Source: an uncultured Alistipes sp.
Lineage (GTDB): Bacteria; Bacteroidota; Bacteroidia; Bacteroidales; Rikenellaceae
DNA length: 64,000 nt
Reading direction: 5' to 3'
NCBI GenBank assembly: GCA_944321965.1
Contig: CALUNH010000007.1
Span: 22,344 to 86,343, forward strand
Shown: positions 1-8,267 of the stretch, one piece after another
How the letters are laid out: the number at the start of each line of letters is the position of its first letter
How positions within the stretch are numbered: position 1 is the stretch's first letter
Position numbers and translations under genes: made by a program
The notes under the pieces: model-generated
Told to the model about the DNA's origin: nothing
Seen by the model: the letters and a program-made list of their open reading frames with translations, nothing else
The model's database searches: none

Positions 1-502
1 CGGCCAGTCCTACCGCAATGAAACTGCCCAGATAGGCGAAGAACATCCGGTAGGAGGAGAGAATATTGCGCTCCCCGGGATCGGAGGAGATGACCCCCAG
101 CAGCGAGGCATACGGAACATTGACCATCGTGTAGATCATCATGAGCAGCGTATAGGTCACATAGGCGTAGACCAGCTTCCACCCCGGCGTGAAATCCGGG
201 GTGGAGAAGGCCAGCACACCGATGACCGCAAACGGAACCGCACCCCACAGCAGGTAAGGACGGAACCGGCCCCACCGCGTATGGGTCCGGTCGGCAATCA
301 TCCCCATGATCGGGTCGTTGACCGTATCCCAGATCCGCGTCAGCAGGAACATCGTCCCCACGGCAGCAGGGGCCAGCCCGAAAACATCCGTATAGAAGAA
401 CAGCATGTACATGCCTATGATCTTCCAGAACATGGAAGAAGACATGTCCCCGAACCCGTAGGCGATCTTTTCCCGAAACCCGATCATTGCAGACTCTTTC
501 AT
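1..502 (-). CDS. GPH-family sugar:cation symporter (MFS), C-terminus cut by window edge
   Basis: The protein starts MKESAMIGFREKIAYGFGD and 167 codons are visible before the sequence ends. The first loop carries the glycoside-pentoside-hexuronide symporter signature: a TRIWDTVNDPIMG-like stretch followed by ADRTHTRWGRFRPYLLW. Hydrophobic helices alternate as expected for an MFS inner-membrane carrier. It starts 13 bp after the GH130 phosphorylase gene on the same strand, so it is the last visible gene of the mannan operon. From context it probably imports manno-oligosaccharides or mannosylglucose across the inner membrane; family membership is clear, substrate is inference. A second in-frame Met six codons in (MIGFREK) is an alternative start. 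Confidence 0.88.
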   Translation of the reverse strand, partial: MKESAMIGFREKIAYGFGDMSSSMFWKIIGMYMLFFYTDVFGLAPAAVGTMFLLTRIWDTVNDPIMGMIADRTHTRWGRFRPYLLWGAVPFAVIGVLAFSTPDFTPGWKLVYAYVTYTLLMMIYTMVNVPYASLLGVISSDPGERNILSSYRMFFAYLGSFIAVGLA

Positions 503-515
503 GCGGTTTTTATGA

Positions 516-1691
516 CTATCTCGAATATCCGGAGGCCAAATTACGGTCGATCAGTTCGTTGATCGACCGAACCGACAACCCCGTCCTCAAACCGTCGGCC
601 GGGGTGTTCAGGCAGTAGTCCAACAAACGGTCCACGCTCGACACGGCAACATGCATACGTGTGTCGCTCGACGCATAGTAGATGTAGACCGTCCCGTCCG
701 GCGCGGCAATCCAGCCGTTCGAAAAGAGCACGTTGGAGACGTCGCCGACCCGCTCGTCACCCTCGGGAGCCATGAAATAACCCGCCGGTTCGGCAATCAG
801 CTCCCACGGACGCTCCAGATCCGTCAGGTAGAGATAGAGCACGTAACGCAGTCCGGACGCACAGCCGCGGACCCCGTGGGCCAGGTGCAGCCACCCTTTC
901 GGCGTCTTGATCGGATGCGGGCCCTCGCCGTTCTTCAACTCCTTGATCGTATGGTAATGACGGAAATTGATGATCTTCTCGTCGCAGACCTCGGCATGGG
1001 TGATGTCATCGACCAGCGCCCAGCCGATCCCGCCCTGTCCGGTCTCGATGAAACCGTTCTGAGGCCGCGTGTAAAGAGCGTATTTCCCGTCGACAAACTC
1101 GGGATGGAGGACCACATTGCGCTGCTGGCTCTTGCAACGCAGATCCGGAAGCCGTTCCCAATGAACCAGGTCGTGCGTCCGGGCGATGCCCGCCGAAGCA
1201 ACCGCCGAGGAGAGATCCCCCGGCTGTGCATTCGGATCCTTCCGCTCGACACAGAAAACGCCGTAGATCCAACCGTCTTCATGTGCCGTGAGACGCATGT
1301 CGTAGACATTGACAGCCTCCTCGTCCGATTCGTCGAGCTGAACCGGACGATCCCAGAACCGGAAATTGTCGATTCCGTTCTCGCTCTGCGCAACGGCAAA
1401 ATAGGACTTGCGGTCCGCACCCTCCACCCGGGCAACCAGCGTGTAACGCCCGTTGAAAAGCATGGCCCCCGAATTGAGAACGGCATTCACACCGATCCGC
1501 TCCAGCAGAAAAGGATTCCGCTCCTGCGAAAAATCATACCGCCAGGTCAACGGAACATGTGCGGCGGTCAATACCGGATTCCTGTAACGCCGGAAAATAC
1601 CGTTGCCGCCTTCCTGCGGAATATTGGGCGCTTGCAACAACGCTTCGTGTCTGCGATACAGCGCGTCGATTCTCTCTTGGTAATTCTCCAT
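516..1691 (-). CDS. GH130 4-O-beta-D-mannosyl-D-glucose phosphorylase
   Basis: This 391-aa protein without a signal peptide matches GH130 mannosylglucose phosphorylases in length and layout. It has [19 protein letters not shown] near residue 36, a [17 protein letters not shown] blade near 67, and VYDMRLT with Asp131, the position of the proton-donor Asp in the characterised Bacteroides fragilis enzyme of about 390 aa. [16 protein letters not shown] follows in the middle. The enzyme phosphorolyses mannosyl-glucose in the cytoplasm to mannose-1-phosphate and glucose. In known Bacteroides pathways it works with a GH26 mannanase, a mannobiose 2-epimerase and a symporter. GH26 lies 12 bp upstream and the symporter 13 bp downstream; the epimerase is not visible and may lie beyond the left edge. 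Confidence 0.92.
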   Translation of the reverse strand: MENYQERIDALYRRHEALLQAPNIPQEGGNGIFRRYRNPVLTAAHVPLTWRYDFSQERNPFLLERIGVNAVLNSGAMLFNGRYTLVARVEGADRKSYFAVAQSENGIDNFRFWDRPVQLDESDEEAVNVYDMRLTAHEDGWIYGVFCVERKDPNAQPGDLSSAVASAGIARTHDLVHWERLPDLRCKSQQRNVVLHPEFVDGKYALYTRPQNGFIETGQGGIGWALVDDITHAEVCDEKIINFRHYHTIKELKNGEGPHPIKTPKGWLHLAHGVRGCASGLRYVLYLYLTDLERPWELIAEPAGYFMAPEGDERVGDVSNVLFSNGWIAAPDGTVYIYYASSDTRMHVAVSSVDRLLDYCLNTPADGLRTGLSVRSINELIDRNLASGYSR

Positions 1692-1703
1692 GGATAGATA
1701 TAA

Positions 1704-3434
1704 CTATTGATTCTCGTACATATGCTGCAGATCGCCGTTGAACAGAATCGACGGTCGCTCCTTGAACTTCACGAAACCGGCGGCCGAAGCGTGGCCCGGA
1801 TAGGGTGCATAGAAATGATTTTCGATCCGGTTGGAATTCCGCCACACGAGAACGTAGGCCGGCTTGTATTTCGCAACCAGCGGGTAGAGCACCTCGCTGA
1901 ACCAGTTGTCCATGGTAACCGACTCCAGACCCGTCTCCGTAAAGGCAAACGGCTTCCCCTCACGGCACGCCACGCGCTGCAGCACATTCAGCGACCGGTC
2001 GGCACACGTCCGGTATTCGTCGAGCCCCTCCTCTCCCTTGAAATGGTAGAGGTCCAGACCCAACAGATCGACATACTCCCCGCCGGGATAACGCTCCAGG
2101 TACTCCGCTTCGCTGCGGACCCGGTCCGGAGAATAGCAGTATATCAGGTTCTTCAAACCCTTGACATCACGCAGATAGGTCACGATCTGCCGCCACAGGG
2201 CCACATACTCGTCGGCCGAGCAGAAATCGCGGCCCCACCAGAACCAACTCCCCGTATGCTCGTGCAGCGGTCGGAAGATCACCGGGATCGGCTCGCCCTT
2301 CGGACCCTTGAGCGAAGCGAGGAATTCGGCAACCCGGTCGAGCCAGCGGCAGAATTCGGCATGGTGTTCACCCCCGGGCAGAAGCGTCGCCACGACGTTG
2401 CCGCCGGTCAGATCCCACGTATTCCCGCCCGTGACGAGGTTGTCGGCGTGCCAACTGATCGTATTGACTCCTCCCCGTTCATAGGCTTCACGGATCAGAC
2501 GCTTCATGCGGTCGAAATCCACCTTGTCCAGATTCCGTGAACCGTCGTGCTCGATCCCGCCGATCTCCCATCCGTAAACGGCCGGATAGTCCCCGCAAAC
2601 GGCACGTACATCGCTGCCTCCCGCTTTTTTCTCCCATTCAACCCCATAGGCCGTATCGTCCTGATGCCCGAACATCGTCCTGAGACCGACCATTCGGTTC
2701 AGATTCGCATAGAGCGCCTCCGTCTGCGGAGTGCTGCCGGGGGTGGAGAGTTTCGAAACCGTGCCCGGCCCGGGAATCAGGTGCGGCGTAATGATCCGGG
2801 CCCACTCCCGGAAAGCCTTCGGCGTAACGTGCAGGCTGTCCCCGTGGAACATGTCCGCACGGTATCTGTCTCCGTCCTTCAACGGTGCGGTGATGTCCAG
2901 ATACTTCACATGCTCTTTCTCTGCGGCATAAGCTTCCATCAATTCATTGGCTTTAAGGTATTTCTCCTCCACATGGCGGCGCGAAGGCGACGGCTTGACC
3001 GACAGGAGGATGATTTCGGTCCCGGGGCTGTGCAGCTCCACAAGCCGCACGAACGTCTTCACGTCGTCCAGGAACCGCTCGGGCGTGAACCCGTCCTTGA
3101 GATCGTTGTCCCCTTCGTAGAGCACGATCTGACGCGGCCTGTAGGGAAACACGATCCGGTCGGCAAAATAGATGATGTCTTCGAGGTGGCTCCCGCCCAC
3201 TCCCCGGCGGACAATATCGTACCCCGGAAAATAGTGTTCTATATTCTTCCAGGTCCTGATCGAGGAGCTCCCCACGAAGAGGATCTTCCCGACCCCGGGA
3301 AAATCGATACTGTCCTGTGCGGCAAAACGCTCGATCTCCGGCAGCCACATCTTTTCCCGGGGATTCTTGCCCGGCAGCATGGCCGAGGCCGTCCAGACGG
3401 TCATGGCCGCAATAAGCGGGAACAAGGCTTTCAT
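1704..3434 (-). CDS. Secreted bifunctional SGNH esterase-GH26 beta-mannanase fusion
   Basis: Numbering counts a further ATG at 3455 as residue 1. I place the start at Met8 (3434), since MKALFPLIAAMTVWTASA is a clean signal peptide and AGGAAA lies just upstream. Residues 55-225 form an SGNH hydrolase: FVGSSSIRTW with Ser64, GDND with Asn117, and DSLH with Asp206 and His209. Residues 240-583 form a GH26 domain with the acid/base in RPLHEHTG (Glu399) and the nucleophile in FAFTETGLE (Glu507). Both active sites look intact. It would remove acetyl groups and cut the beta-1,4-mannan backbone. There is no lipobox, so periplasmic or soluble secretion is predicted rather than surface anchoring. It sits in the operon after a second acetylesterase. 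Confidence 0.9.
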   Translation of the reverse strand: MKALFPLIAAMTVWTASAMLPGKNPREKMWLPEIERFAAQDSIDFPGVGKILFVGSSSIRTWKNIEHYFPGYDIVRRGVGGSHLEDIIYFADRIVFPYRPRQIVLYEGDNDLKDGFTPERFLDDVKTFVRLVELHSPGTEIILLSVKPSPSRRHVEEKYLKANELMEAYAAEKEHVKYLDITAPLKDGDRYRADMFHGDSLHVTPKAFREWARIITPHLIPGPGTVSKLSTPGSTPQTEALYANLNRMVGLRTMFGHQDDTAYGVEWEKKAGGSDVRAVCGDYPAVYGWEIGGIEHDGSRNLDKVDFDRMKRLIREAYERGGVNTISWHADNLVTGGNTWDLTGGNVVATLLPGGEHHAEFCRWLDRVAEFLASLKGPKGEPIPVIFRPLHEHTGSWFWWGRDFCSADEYVALWRQIVTYLRDVKGLKNLIYCYSPDRVRSEAEYLERYPGGEYVDLLGLDLYHFKGEEGLDEYRTCADRSLNVLQRVACREGKPFAFTETGLESVTMDNWFSEVLYPLVAKYKPAYVLVWRNSNRIENHFYAPYPGHASAAGFVKFKERPSILFNGDLQHMYENQ

Positions 3435-3465
3435 AAGCCGATTTCCTGTTCTCATGTGATTCGTT

Positions 3466-4764
3466 CTATTGTTTGCGTGAAATCATCGATTTGATAAACG
3501 CCTGCTTCTTGACCCACTGCTCGGGGTAGTTCCAGTGTCCCGTGTCGGGATACACGACCAGCTGCTTGGGTGCCGTCACCGCATTGTAGGCCGCATACAT
3601 CGACGTGGGAGGGCATACCTCATCCTTGTATCCCCAGGAGAAGAATCCCGGGACCGACACCTTCCGGGCAAAGTTCACCACATCGAAATAGGCGCTCACG
3701 GCAGCTTTCTGCGCAACCACGCTGGCCGTCTTGTCCTGTTCGAAGCGGAACATCGCGGGCCATCCGGCCGCACGTCCCTTCAGATAACCGGTCAGATCGC
3801 ACAAGGCAGGGTAGAAGGCCGTGTAACAACGCACCCGTTTGTCGAGAGCCGCCGCCACGATCGAAAGGGCTCCTCCCTGGCTGCCGCCGCTCACCGCCAC
3901 GAAATCACCGTCGAACTGAGGCAGCGTATAGATGAAATCGAGGGAACGGACCAACCCGAGATAGACCCGCCGGTAGTAAAAATCCTTCCGGCTGTCCAGC
4001 CCCTGCAGCCAGTAACGGTCCAGAGCCCCTGCAGCCAGCGATGCGTAGACCTCGTCGTCCAGCGTGACCGGAAGGCCGTGGATGCCGATCGTCAGCGAGA
4101 TGAAACCGTCGTCGGCCAGGTAGGTATCCCCCTGATAGGCCCTTACGCCCGCCCCGGGGACATTCAGGATCGCAGGATAACGCCCCGGAGCCTTCGGAAC
4201 CGAAAGGATGCCGTAGATCCGCGACCCCTGCCGCTCGTTCTGGAAACTGACGTGATAGACATCCGAACGGGCCGTACAGCGCTCCGGCAGCAGGGTCATC
4301 CGGGCATCGAGCGGAATCCGCTTCAACGCCGCAATCTCCCCTTCCCAGAAACGGTCGAAATCCTCCGGCATCTCGGCAACCGCCTCGATATGTCCGGGAT
4401 CCACCCCTACTTTGGCCAGGTCGGAATACTCCTTCCCTTCCACCTCGACTTCCGCACGGCACGCCACAAAACCCGGGATATCCGAACGTCCGGCATCGAC
4501 GGTCAATTCGCCGCCCCTGTAAAGCACCTCTTCACTCCGGGTTGCAGGCATCTTCTCCGGGCCATATTCATACCGAAGGGTCAGGTTCTCCAGATAATGC
4601 CCGTCCTTCACCACCGAAATCCGGAACCGGATCCGTTCCCCGCGGTCGACACACCAGTCGGCGTGTTCGGGAACAACCCGCACCTCGACCGGCTGTCGCG
4701 ACGGCTGCCCCGTCACCGCCCCGGCCCACAGCACAAGGAACAGTATCAAACTCGAAAGTCTCAT
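3466..4764 (-). CDS. Secreted acetylesterase, CE7/AXE1-like alpha/beta hydrolase
   Basis: This 432-aa protein begins with a signal peptide (MRLSSLILFLVLWAGAVTG). Residues 25-125 look like an N-terminal beta-sandwich. Residues 130-430 form an alpha/beta hydrolase of the acetyl-xylan-esterase/cephalosporin-C-deacetylase type: the nucleophile elbow SGGSQGG has Ser295, the acid is Asp381 in GYKDEVCPPTS, and the base is His410 in DTGHWNYP. CE7 enzymes remove acetyl groups from short oligosaccharides. In this operon the likely substrates are acetylated manno-oligosaccharides in the periplasm. It starts 7 bp after the SGNH esterase gene. The acetyl specificity is family knowledge; the mannan substrate is inferred from neighbours. 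Confidence 0.88.
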   Translation of the reverse strand: MRLSSLILFLVLWAGAVTGQPSRQPVEVRVVPEHADWCVDRGERIRFRISVVKDGHYLENLTLRYEYGPEKMPATRSEEVLYRGGELTVDAGRSDIPGFVACRAEVEVEGKEYSDLAKVGVDPGHIEAVAEMPEDFDRFWEGEIAALKRIPLDARMTLLPERCTARSDVYHVSFQNERQGSRIYGILSVPKAPGRYPAILNVPGAGVRAYQGDTYLADDGFISLTIGIHGLPVTLDDEVYASLAAGALDRYWLQGLDSRKDFYYRRVYLGLVRSLDFIYTLPQFDGDFVAVSGGSQGGALSIVAAALDKRVRCYTAFYPALCDLTGYLKGRAAGWPAMFRFEQDKTASVVAQKAAVSAYFDVVNFARKVSVPGFFSWGYKDEVCPPTSMYAAYNAVTAPKQLVVYPDTGHWNYPEQWVKKQAFIKSMISRKQ

Positions 4765-4771
4765 GACATTG

Positions 4772-5452
4772 CTATTTATTATCGATCAACAAGGGTTCTA
4801 TCTTCTGTGCCCACAAGCGGTAAGCCTCCGGAGTCATATGCAGCCTGTCGTCGCGGTAGAGTTCGGGGCGGAGGGCCCCCTGCGCATCGAACATCAACGA
4901 CGCCACATCCACATAGGTGACCTGTTTCCTGTCACGGCACAAGGCCTCCAGCATCCGGTTGGTCTCACGCTGCTTCTCCAGGATACGGCTGCTGAAGGGC
5001 GACGGCTTGACCGACAGCACCACAACCGGAACCCCCGGCAGAAAGATCTCCGCAAGACGGAGGAAACACCGGACATCCTCGGCAACCGTCGCCGGAGAAA
5101 CCCCGTTGGCCAGGTCGTTCTCCCCGGCATACAGGACGATCTGGGCCGGATCATAGGCGATTACCAGGCGCTGCATGTGGTAGAGCACATCGCTGATCCA
5201 CGCCCCGCCGAAACCGCGGGAGAGAACCCGATGATCCGGGAAATAACTCTCCAGGTCCTTCCACATCCGGATCGACGAACTCCCTACGAAAAGAATCGAA
5301 CCCGCTTCGGGAAAGTGCTGCCGGTCCTCTTCGTAATAAGCATCGATCTGCCCGCGCCATTCCTTCGCACGGAAGTAGGTGGAGTCCTGTGCCCGCAAGA
5401 TAATCGGGCACAAGATACTCACCAAAATTGCAATACAAGTTATTCTCTTCAT
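4772..5452 (-). CDS. Secreted SGNH/GDSL-family esterase
   Basis: This 226-aa protein with a signal peptide (MKRITCIAILVSILCPIILRA) is essentially a stand-alone relative of the esterase half of the SGNH-GH26 fusion two genes downstream. The blocks are FVGSSSIRMW (Ser59 in the nucleophile position), GEND (Asn112) and DRLH (Asp202, His205). Both proteins share the LSVKPSP segment after block III, which suggests duplication. Acetylesterase action on mannan or its oligosaccharides is inferred from context. Its start lies 6 bp after the glycan-binding lipoprotein gene, so it is operonic. Confidence 0.87.
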   Translation of the reverse strand: MKRITCIAILVSILCPIILRAQDSTYFRAKEWRGQIDAYYEEDRQHFPEAGSILFVGSSSIRMWKDLESYFPDHRVLSRGFGGAWISDVLYHMQRLVIAYDPAQIVLYAGENDLANGVSPATVAEDVRCFLRLAEIFLPGVPVVVLSVKPSPFSSRILEKQRETNRMLEALCRDRKQVTYVDVASLMFDAQGALRPELYRDDRLHMTPEAYRLWAQKIEPLLIDNK

Positions 5453-5458
5453 TTTTTT

Positions 5459-6586
5459 CTATTCCCAGTTTATCGGCTGGAGTCGTACATTGTCGATGCA
5501 GAAGTCGTAGGAATTGCCCGAAGGATGGCTTCCCACCCACATACGCATGTTTTTCGTGCCACCCTTGTTCTTCCAGGTGTCCATCGGGATGGTAAAGGTC
5601 TGCCACTCACCGTCGGTCGAAATCATCTTCGACGGATCCGTCGTAAGCGACGAGGGCCCGAAGGCATACCAGTTCGTACTCTGATTCAATGCAATGGCCA
5701 CACGATAGGCAATCGGCTTGAGCGTGCACAATTCGAATTTCAGCACGTAATTGTCCGCATCGGTCGTAAAATAGGACTCCGGAATCACAAGATTGTAATT
5801 GCCGATCATGTTCACCAGACCGGTTTTCCCGACTTCGGTGACGATCCGCGTATACTGGCTGCCCTCGGTCGGAGCCGGATCGAGCGGTGCGGGGTAGTCG
5901 TCATTCGGAACCACCCAGTCCGGATATCGGGTCGTGCTCTTGTTTTCGAGATTCTCGATGATGAAGGTGTCGTCGCGATACCGGACCGGACACTTCACCC
6001 CTTCCGACGCATCGTCGGCCAGGAACGTGATCACCGTCTTGTTCCCGACGCCTTCGGGAACAACCGCCTTCACCCAGGTCTCCGACACCTCGGTCACCAG
6101 GGCCGCCTTGTCGCCGAACATCAGTTTCGAAACCCCCACCCTGGCGTAGAGGTCCATGCTCTCGCCGAGCAGTTTGATCTCCTTTCCGGGCAGAGTCCAC
6201 TCGTTGAAGATCCCCGTAATCTCGAAGGGCGGGAACCCGATCGACAAGGAAACCTCCGTCGTTCCGAAATCGTTTTCAAGGGTCATGACATAGCTCTCGC
6301 TGCGCGTCAGGCGCGGAATGGCCAGATAAAGTGAATTGGTAAGCCGCGTCGTCGAACCGATGGCAACTTCGACATCGTTGATCGAAATCTTATGAACCGA
6401 CGCGAAGTTGTCGCCGACAAACTGCACGTTCTGACCGACGGTGACGACATCCAGACGGACCATCGATACCGGATCGATCGCATATTCGACCTTCGGAGCC
6501 CCCTTGTCTCCGTAATCGTAATTCTCATCCGCGCAACCCGTCGCTGCGAACAAGAGAATCGAAATCCACAAATAGACTGCTTTCAT
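5459..6586 (-). CDS. Surface glycan-binding lipoprotein (IPT/TIG domain)
   Basis: I start this at the ATG giving MKAVYLWISILLFAATGC (375 aa). The frame is open upstream but reads through the SusD stop region with no signal peptide. The lipobox cysteine is followed by ADENYD; acidic residues there are typical of Bacteroidota lipoproteins exported to the cell surface. IPT/TIG-like immunoglobulin folds follow (roughly residues 35-200, with phrases such as VTVGQNVQFVGDNF and PGKEIKLLGESM). A C-terminal beta-rich domain (200-375) contains the aromatic-rich WYAFGPSSL region expected of a carbohydrate-binding module. Its position right after SusD is typical of SGBPs that recruit polysaccharide to SusCD; mannan binding is inferred. 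Confidence 0.85.
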   Translation of the reverse strand: MKAVYLWISILLFAATGCADENYDYGDKGAPKVEYAIDPVSMVRLDVVTVGQNVQFVGDNFASVHKISINDVEVAIGSTTRLTNSLYLAIPRLTRSESYVMTLENDFGTTEVSLSIGFPPFEITGIFNEWTLPGKEIKLLGESMDLYARVGVSKLMFGDKAALVTEVSETWVKAVVPEGVGNKTVITFLADDASEGVKCPVRYRDDTFIIENLENKSTTRYPDWVVPNDDYPAPLDPAPTEGSQYTRIVTEVGKTGLVNMIGNYNLVIPESYFTTDADNYVLKFELCTLKPIAYRVAIALNQSTNWYAFGPSSLTTDPSKMISTDGEWQTFTIPMDTWKNKGGTKNMRMWVGSHPSGNSYDFCIDNVRLQPINWE

Positions 6587-6611
6587 GAGTTTCGGATTTT
6601 TTAGTTTGATC

Positions 6612-8255
6612 TTAATAACCGCTGTTGTTGGGACCGAACAATCTGTTGTTGTTGATCTCGTTGAGCGGAACGGCATACAGAATGCTGCGCGGCTGGCGAA
6701 CCTTCGAGATCGACAACCCCGTACCCTGGATCCGAACCGACTGCGTCTGGTTCATGACATCCAGATAGAGCCCCCAGCGCAGCAGATCGAACTTGCGGTT
6801 GAACTCCTGCATGAATTCCATGGCGCGTTCCTGCAGAATGAGGCTGCGGATCTCCGTCTTGTCGCTCGTCGTTCCCGACAGCAGGTCCGCCTTGGCCCGG
6901 GCCCGCACCACATCCAGATCTTCCAGAGCCTTGTCCGGGAAATCGAGTTCGTTGTACGCCTCGGCGCGAAGCAGGTACAGCTCGATGAAACGGATCAGAA
7001 TGACATCCTGCTCCTTCAGCGCATAGCCAGGCTCGGTCGTATTCGGAGTCGGATTGTCCACCGTACCATCACCCGTATACCACTTGGTAATGAAGTAGGT
7101 GTAGTAGTAGTTCGAGACGCTGCGCGCCGGCTTTCCGTCGGGACCCGTGGGGTATTTCTCCGGGTCGTCCGGCATCCGGACATAGTTCGACGTGTTGTTC
7201 CATGTCTGTTTGACATAGTGGAAAATCCCGTGCTCGCCGCGCTCGTCACTCCCCGTATACAAACCGTAGGCATGTTCGGTAATTCCGGCCCAGCCCCGGC
7301 CGTAATAGGTCGGCGCCGTATAGTAATACCCGAGGTGCTCCGTCGTAAAGTCGCTCAAAGAGTTCCCGGCAACACCCCACACGAACTCCTTGTTGCGGAA
7401 ATTGGGCGCCCCCCAGATCTTGTTGAAAGCCGGCATGTAGTCGTAATTGACCCCTTTGCGGGCAATCACCTCGTCGCAGATCTTGACTACCTTCTCGTAG
7501 CAGTCCTTCGCATCCACACCCTCGAACCCGGCTACGGCCGCCGTATTGAAGTTCTTCAACGAACCCTTGATGTCGACCATCATCTCGACACTGCCCGCCA
7601 GAGCCGCAGAACCCATCGTGGCGTAAACCCGCGCCAGAAGAATCTTCGCAGCCGTCTTGTTGGCATGTCCCCAGTTCCCGGACGACGTGCCCCATTCGGT
7701 CATCAGCGTGCAGGCTTCATCCAGATCCTCGGTAATCCGCCGGTAAACATCCTGTACCGACGAACGGGCCATATCGCCCAGATCATCGTACTTGAGCCTC
7801 AACGGTACAGGACCGTACATGCGCACCAGGTGGAAGTAGGAGAAGGCGCGCAGGAAATAGGCCTCTCCGAGATACTGATTCCGCAGGGTCTCGTCGATGG
7901 GCGACTCGGCAACCTTCTCGATCACGTAATTCGCCCGGTTGATCAGGGCATAGAAGGCATAGAAGGGATCCGACGAGGTGTTGTAGGACCAGTGGTTGGT
8001 CATGTTCCCCTCCCCGGCTCCGGACATCACCCACGACGGGGCGGCGGAATGGTCGTGGTCCATGTCGATGCACTCCATGTAGGACTTCTTCATCAGCGAC
8101 GTGCTCCAGAAGGTGTTGTACATCGCCGTGACGGCCAGGGCCGCGCCCTCTTCGGTCTGCGTCATCGAATCGTTGATGGTGTAGGGCCGCTCCTCCATGT
8201 CGCAGGCCGAAAGCATCAACGACAGTCCCAAAACAAAAGGTAATATGTTTTTCAT
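6612..8255 (-). CDS. SusD/RagB-like outer-membrane nutrient-binding lipoprotein
   Basis: This 547-aa lipoprotein has a type II signal peptide (MKNILPFVLGLSLMLSAC) followed by acidic DMEE. It shows the SusD order: TPR-like helices in the N-terminal half (AYFLRAFSYFHLVRMYG is the hallmark motif near residue 130) and the C-terminal RFIELYLLRAEAYNEL motif near residue 405, with LILQERAMEFMQEFNRKFDLLRWG shortly after. SusD lids the SusC transporter and captures glycan. Its gene starts 12 bp after susC. The substrate, a beta-mannan fragment, is inferred from the catabolic genes of the same operon. Confidence 0.95.
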   Translation of the reverse strand: MKNILPFVLGLSLMLSACDMEERPYTINDSMTQTEEGAALAVTAMYNTFWSTSLMKKSYMECIDMDHDHSAAPSWVMSGAGEGNMTNHWSYNTSSDPFYAFYALINRANYVIEKVAESPIDETLRNQYLGEAYFLRAFSYFHLVRMYGPVPLRLKYDDLGDMARSSVQDVYRRITEDLDEACTLMTEWGTSSGNWGHANKTAAKILLARVYATMGSAALAGSVEMMVDIKGSLKNFNTAAVAGFEGVDAKDCYEKVVKICDEVIARKGVNYDYMPAFNKIWGAPNFRNKEFVWGVAGNSLSDFTTEHLGYYYTAPTYYGRGWAGITEHAYGLYTGSDERGEHGIFHYVKQTWNNTSNYVRMPDDPEKYPTGPDGKPARSVSNYYYTYFITKWYTGDGTVDNPTPNTTEPGYALKEQDVILIRFIELYLLRAEAYNELDFPDKALEDLDVVRARAKADLLSGTTSDKTEIRSLILQERAMEFMQEFNRKFDLLRWGLYLDVMNQTQSVRIQGTGLSISKVRQPRSILYAVPLNEINNNRLFGPNNSGY

Positions 8256-8267
8256 CGTTCGTGTCGT

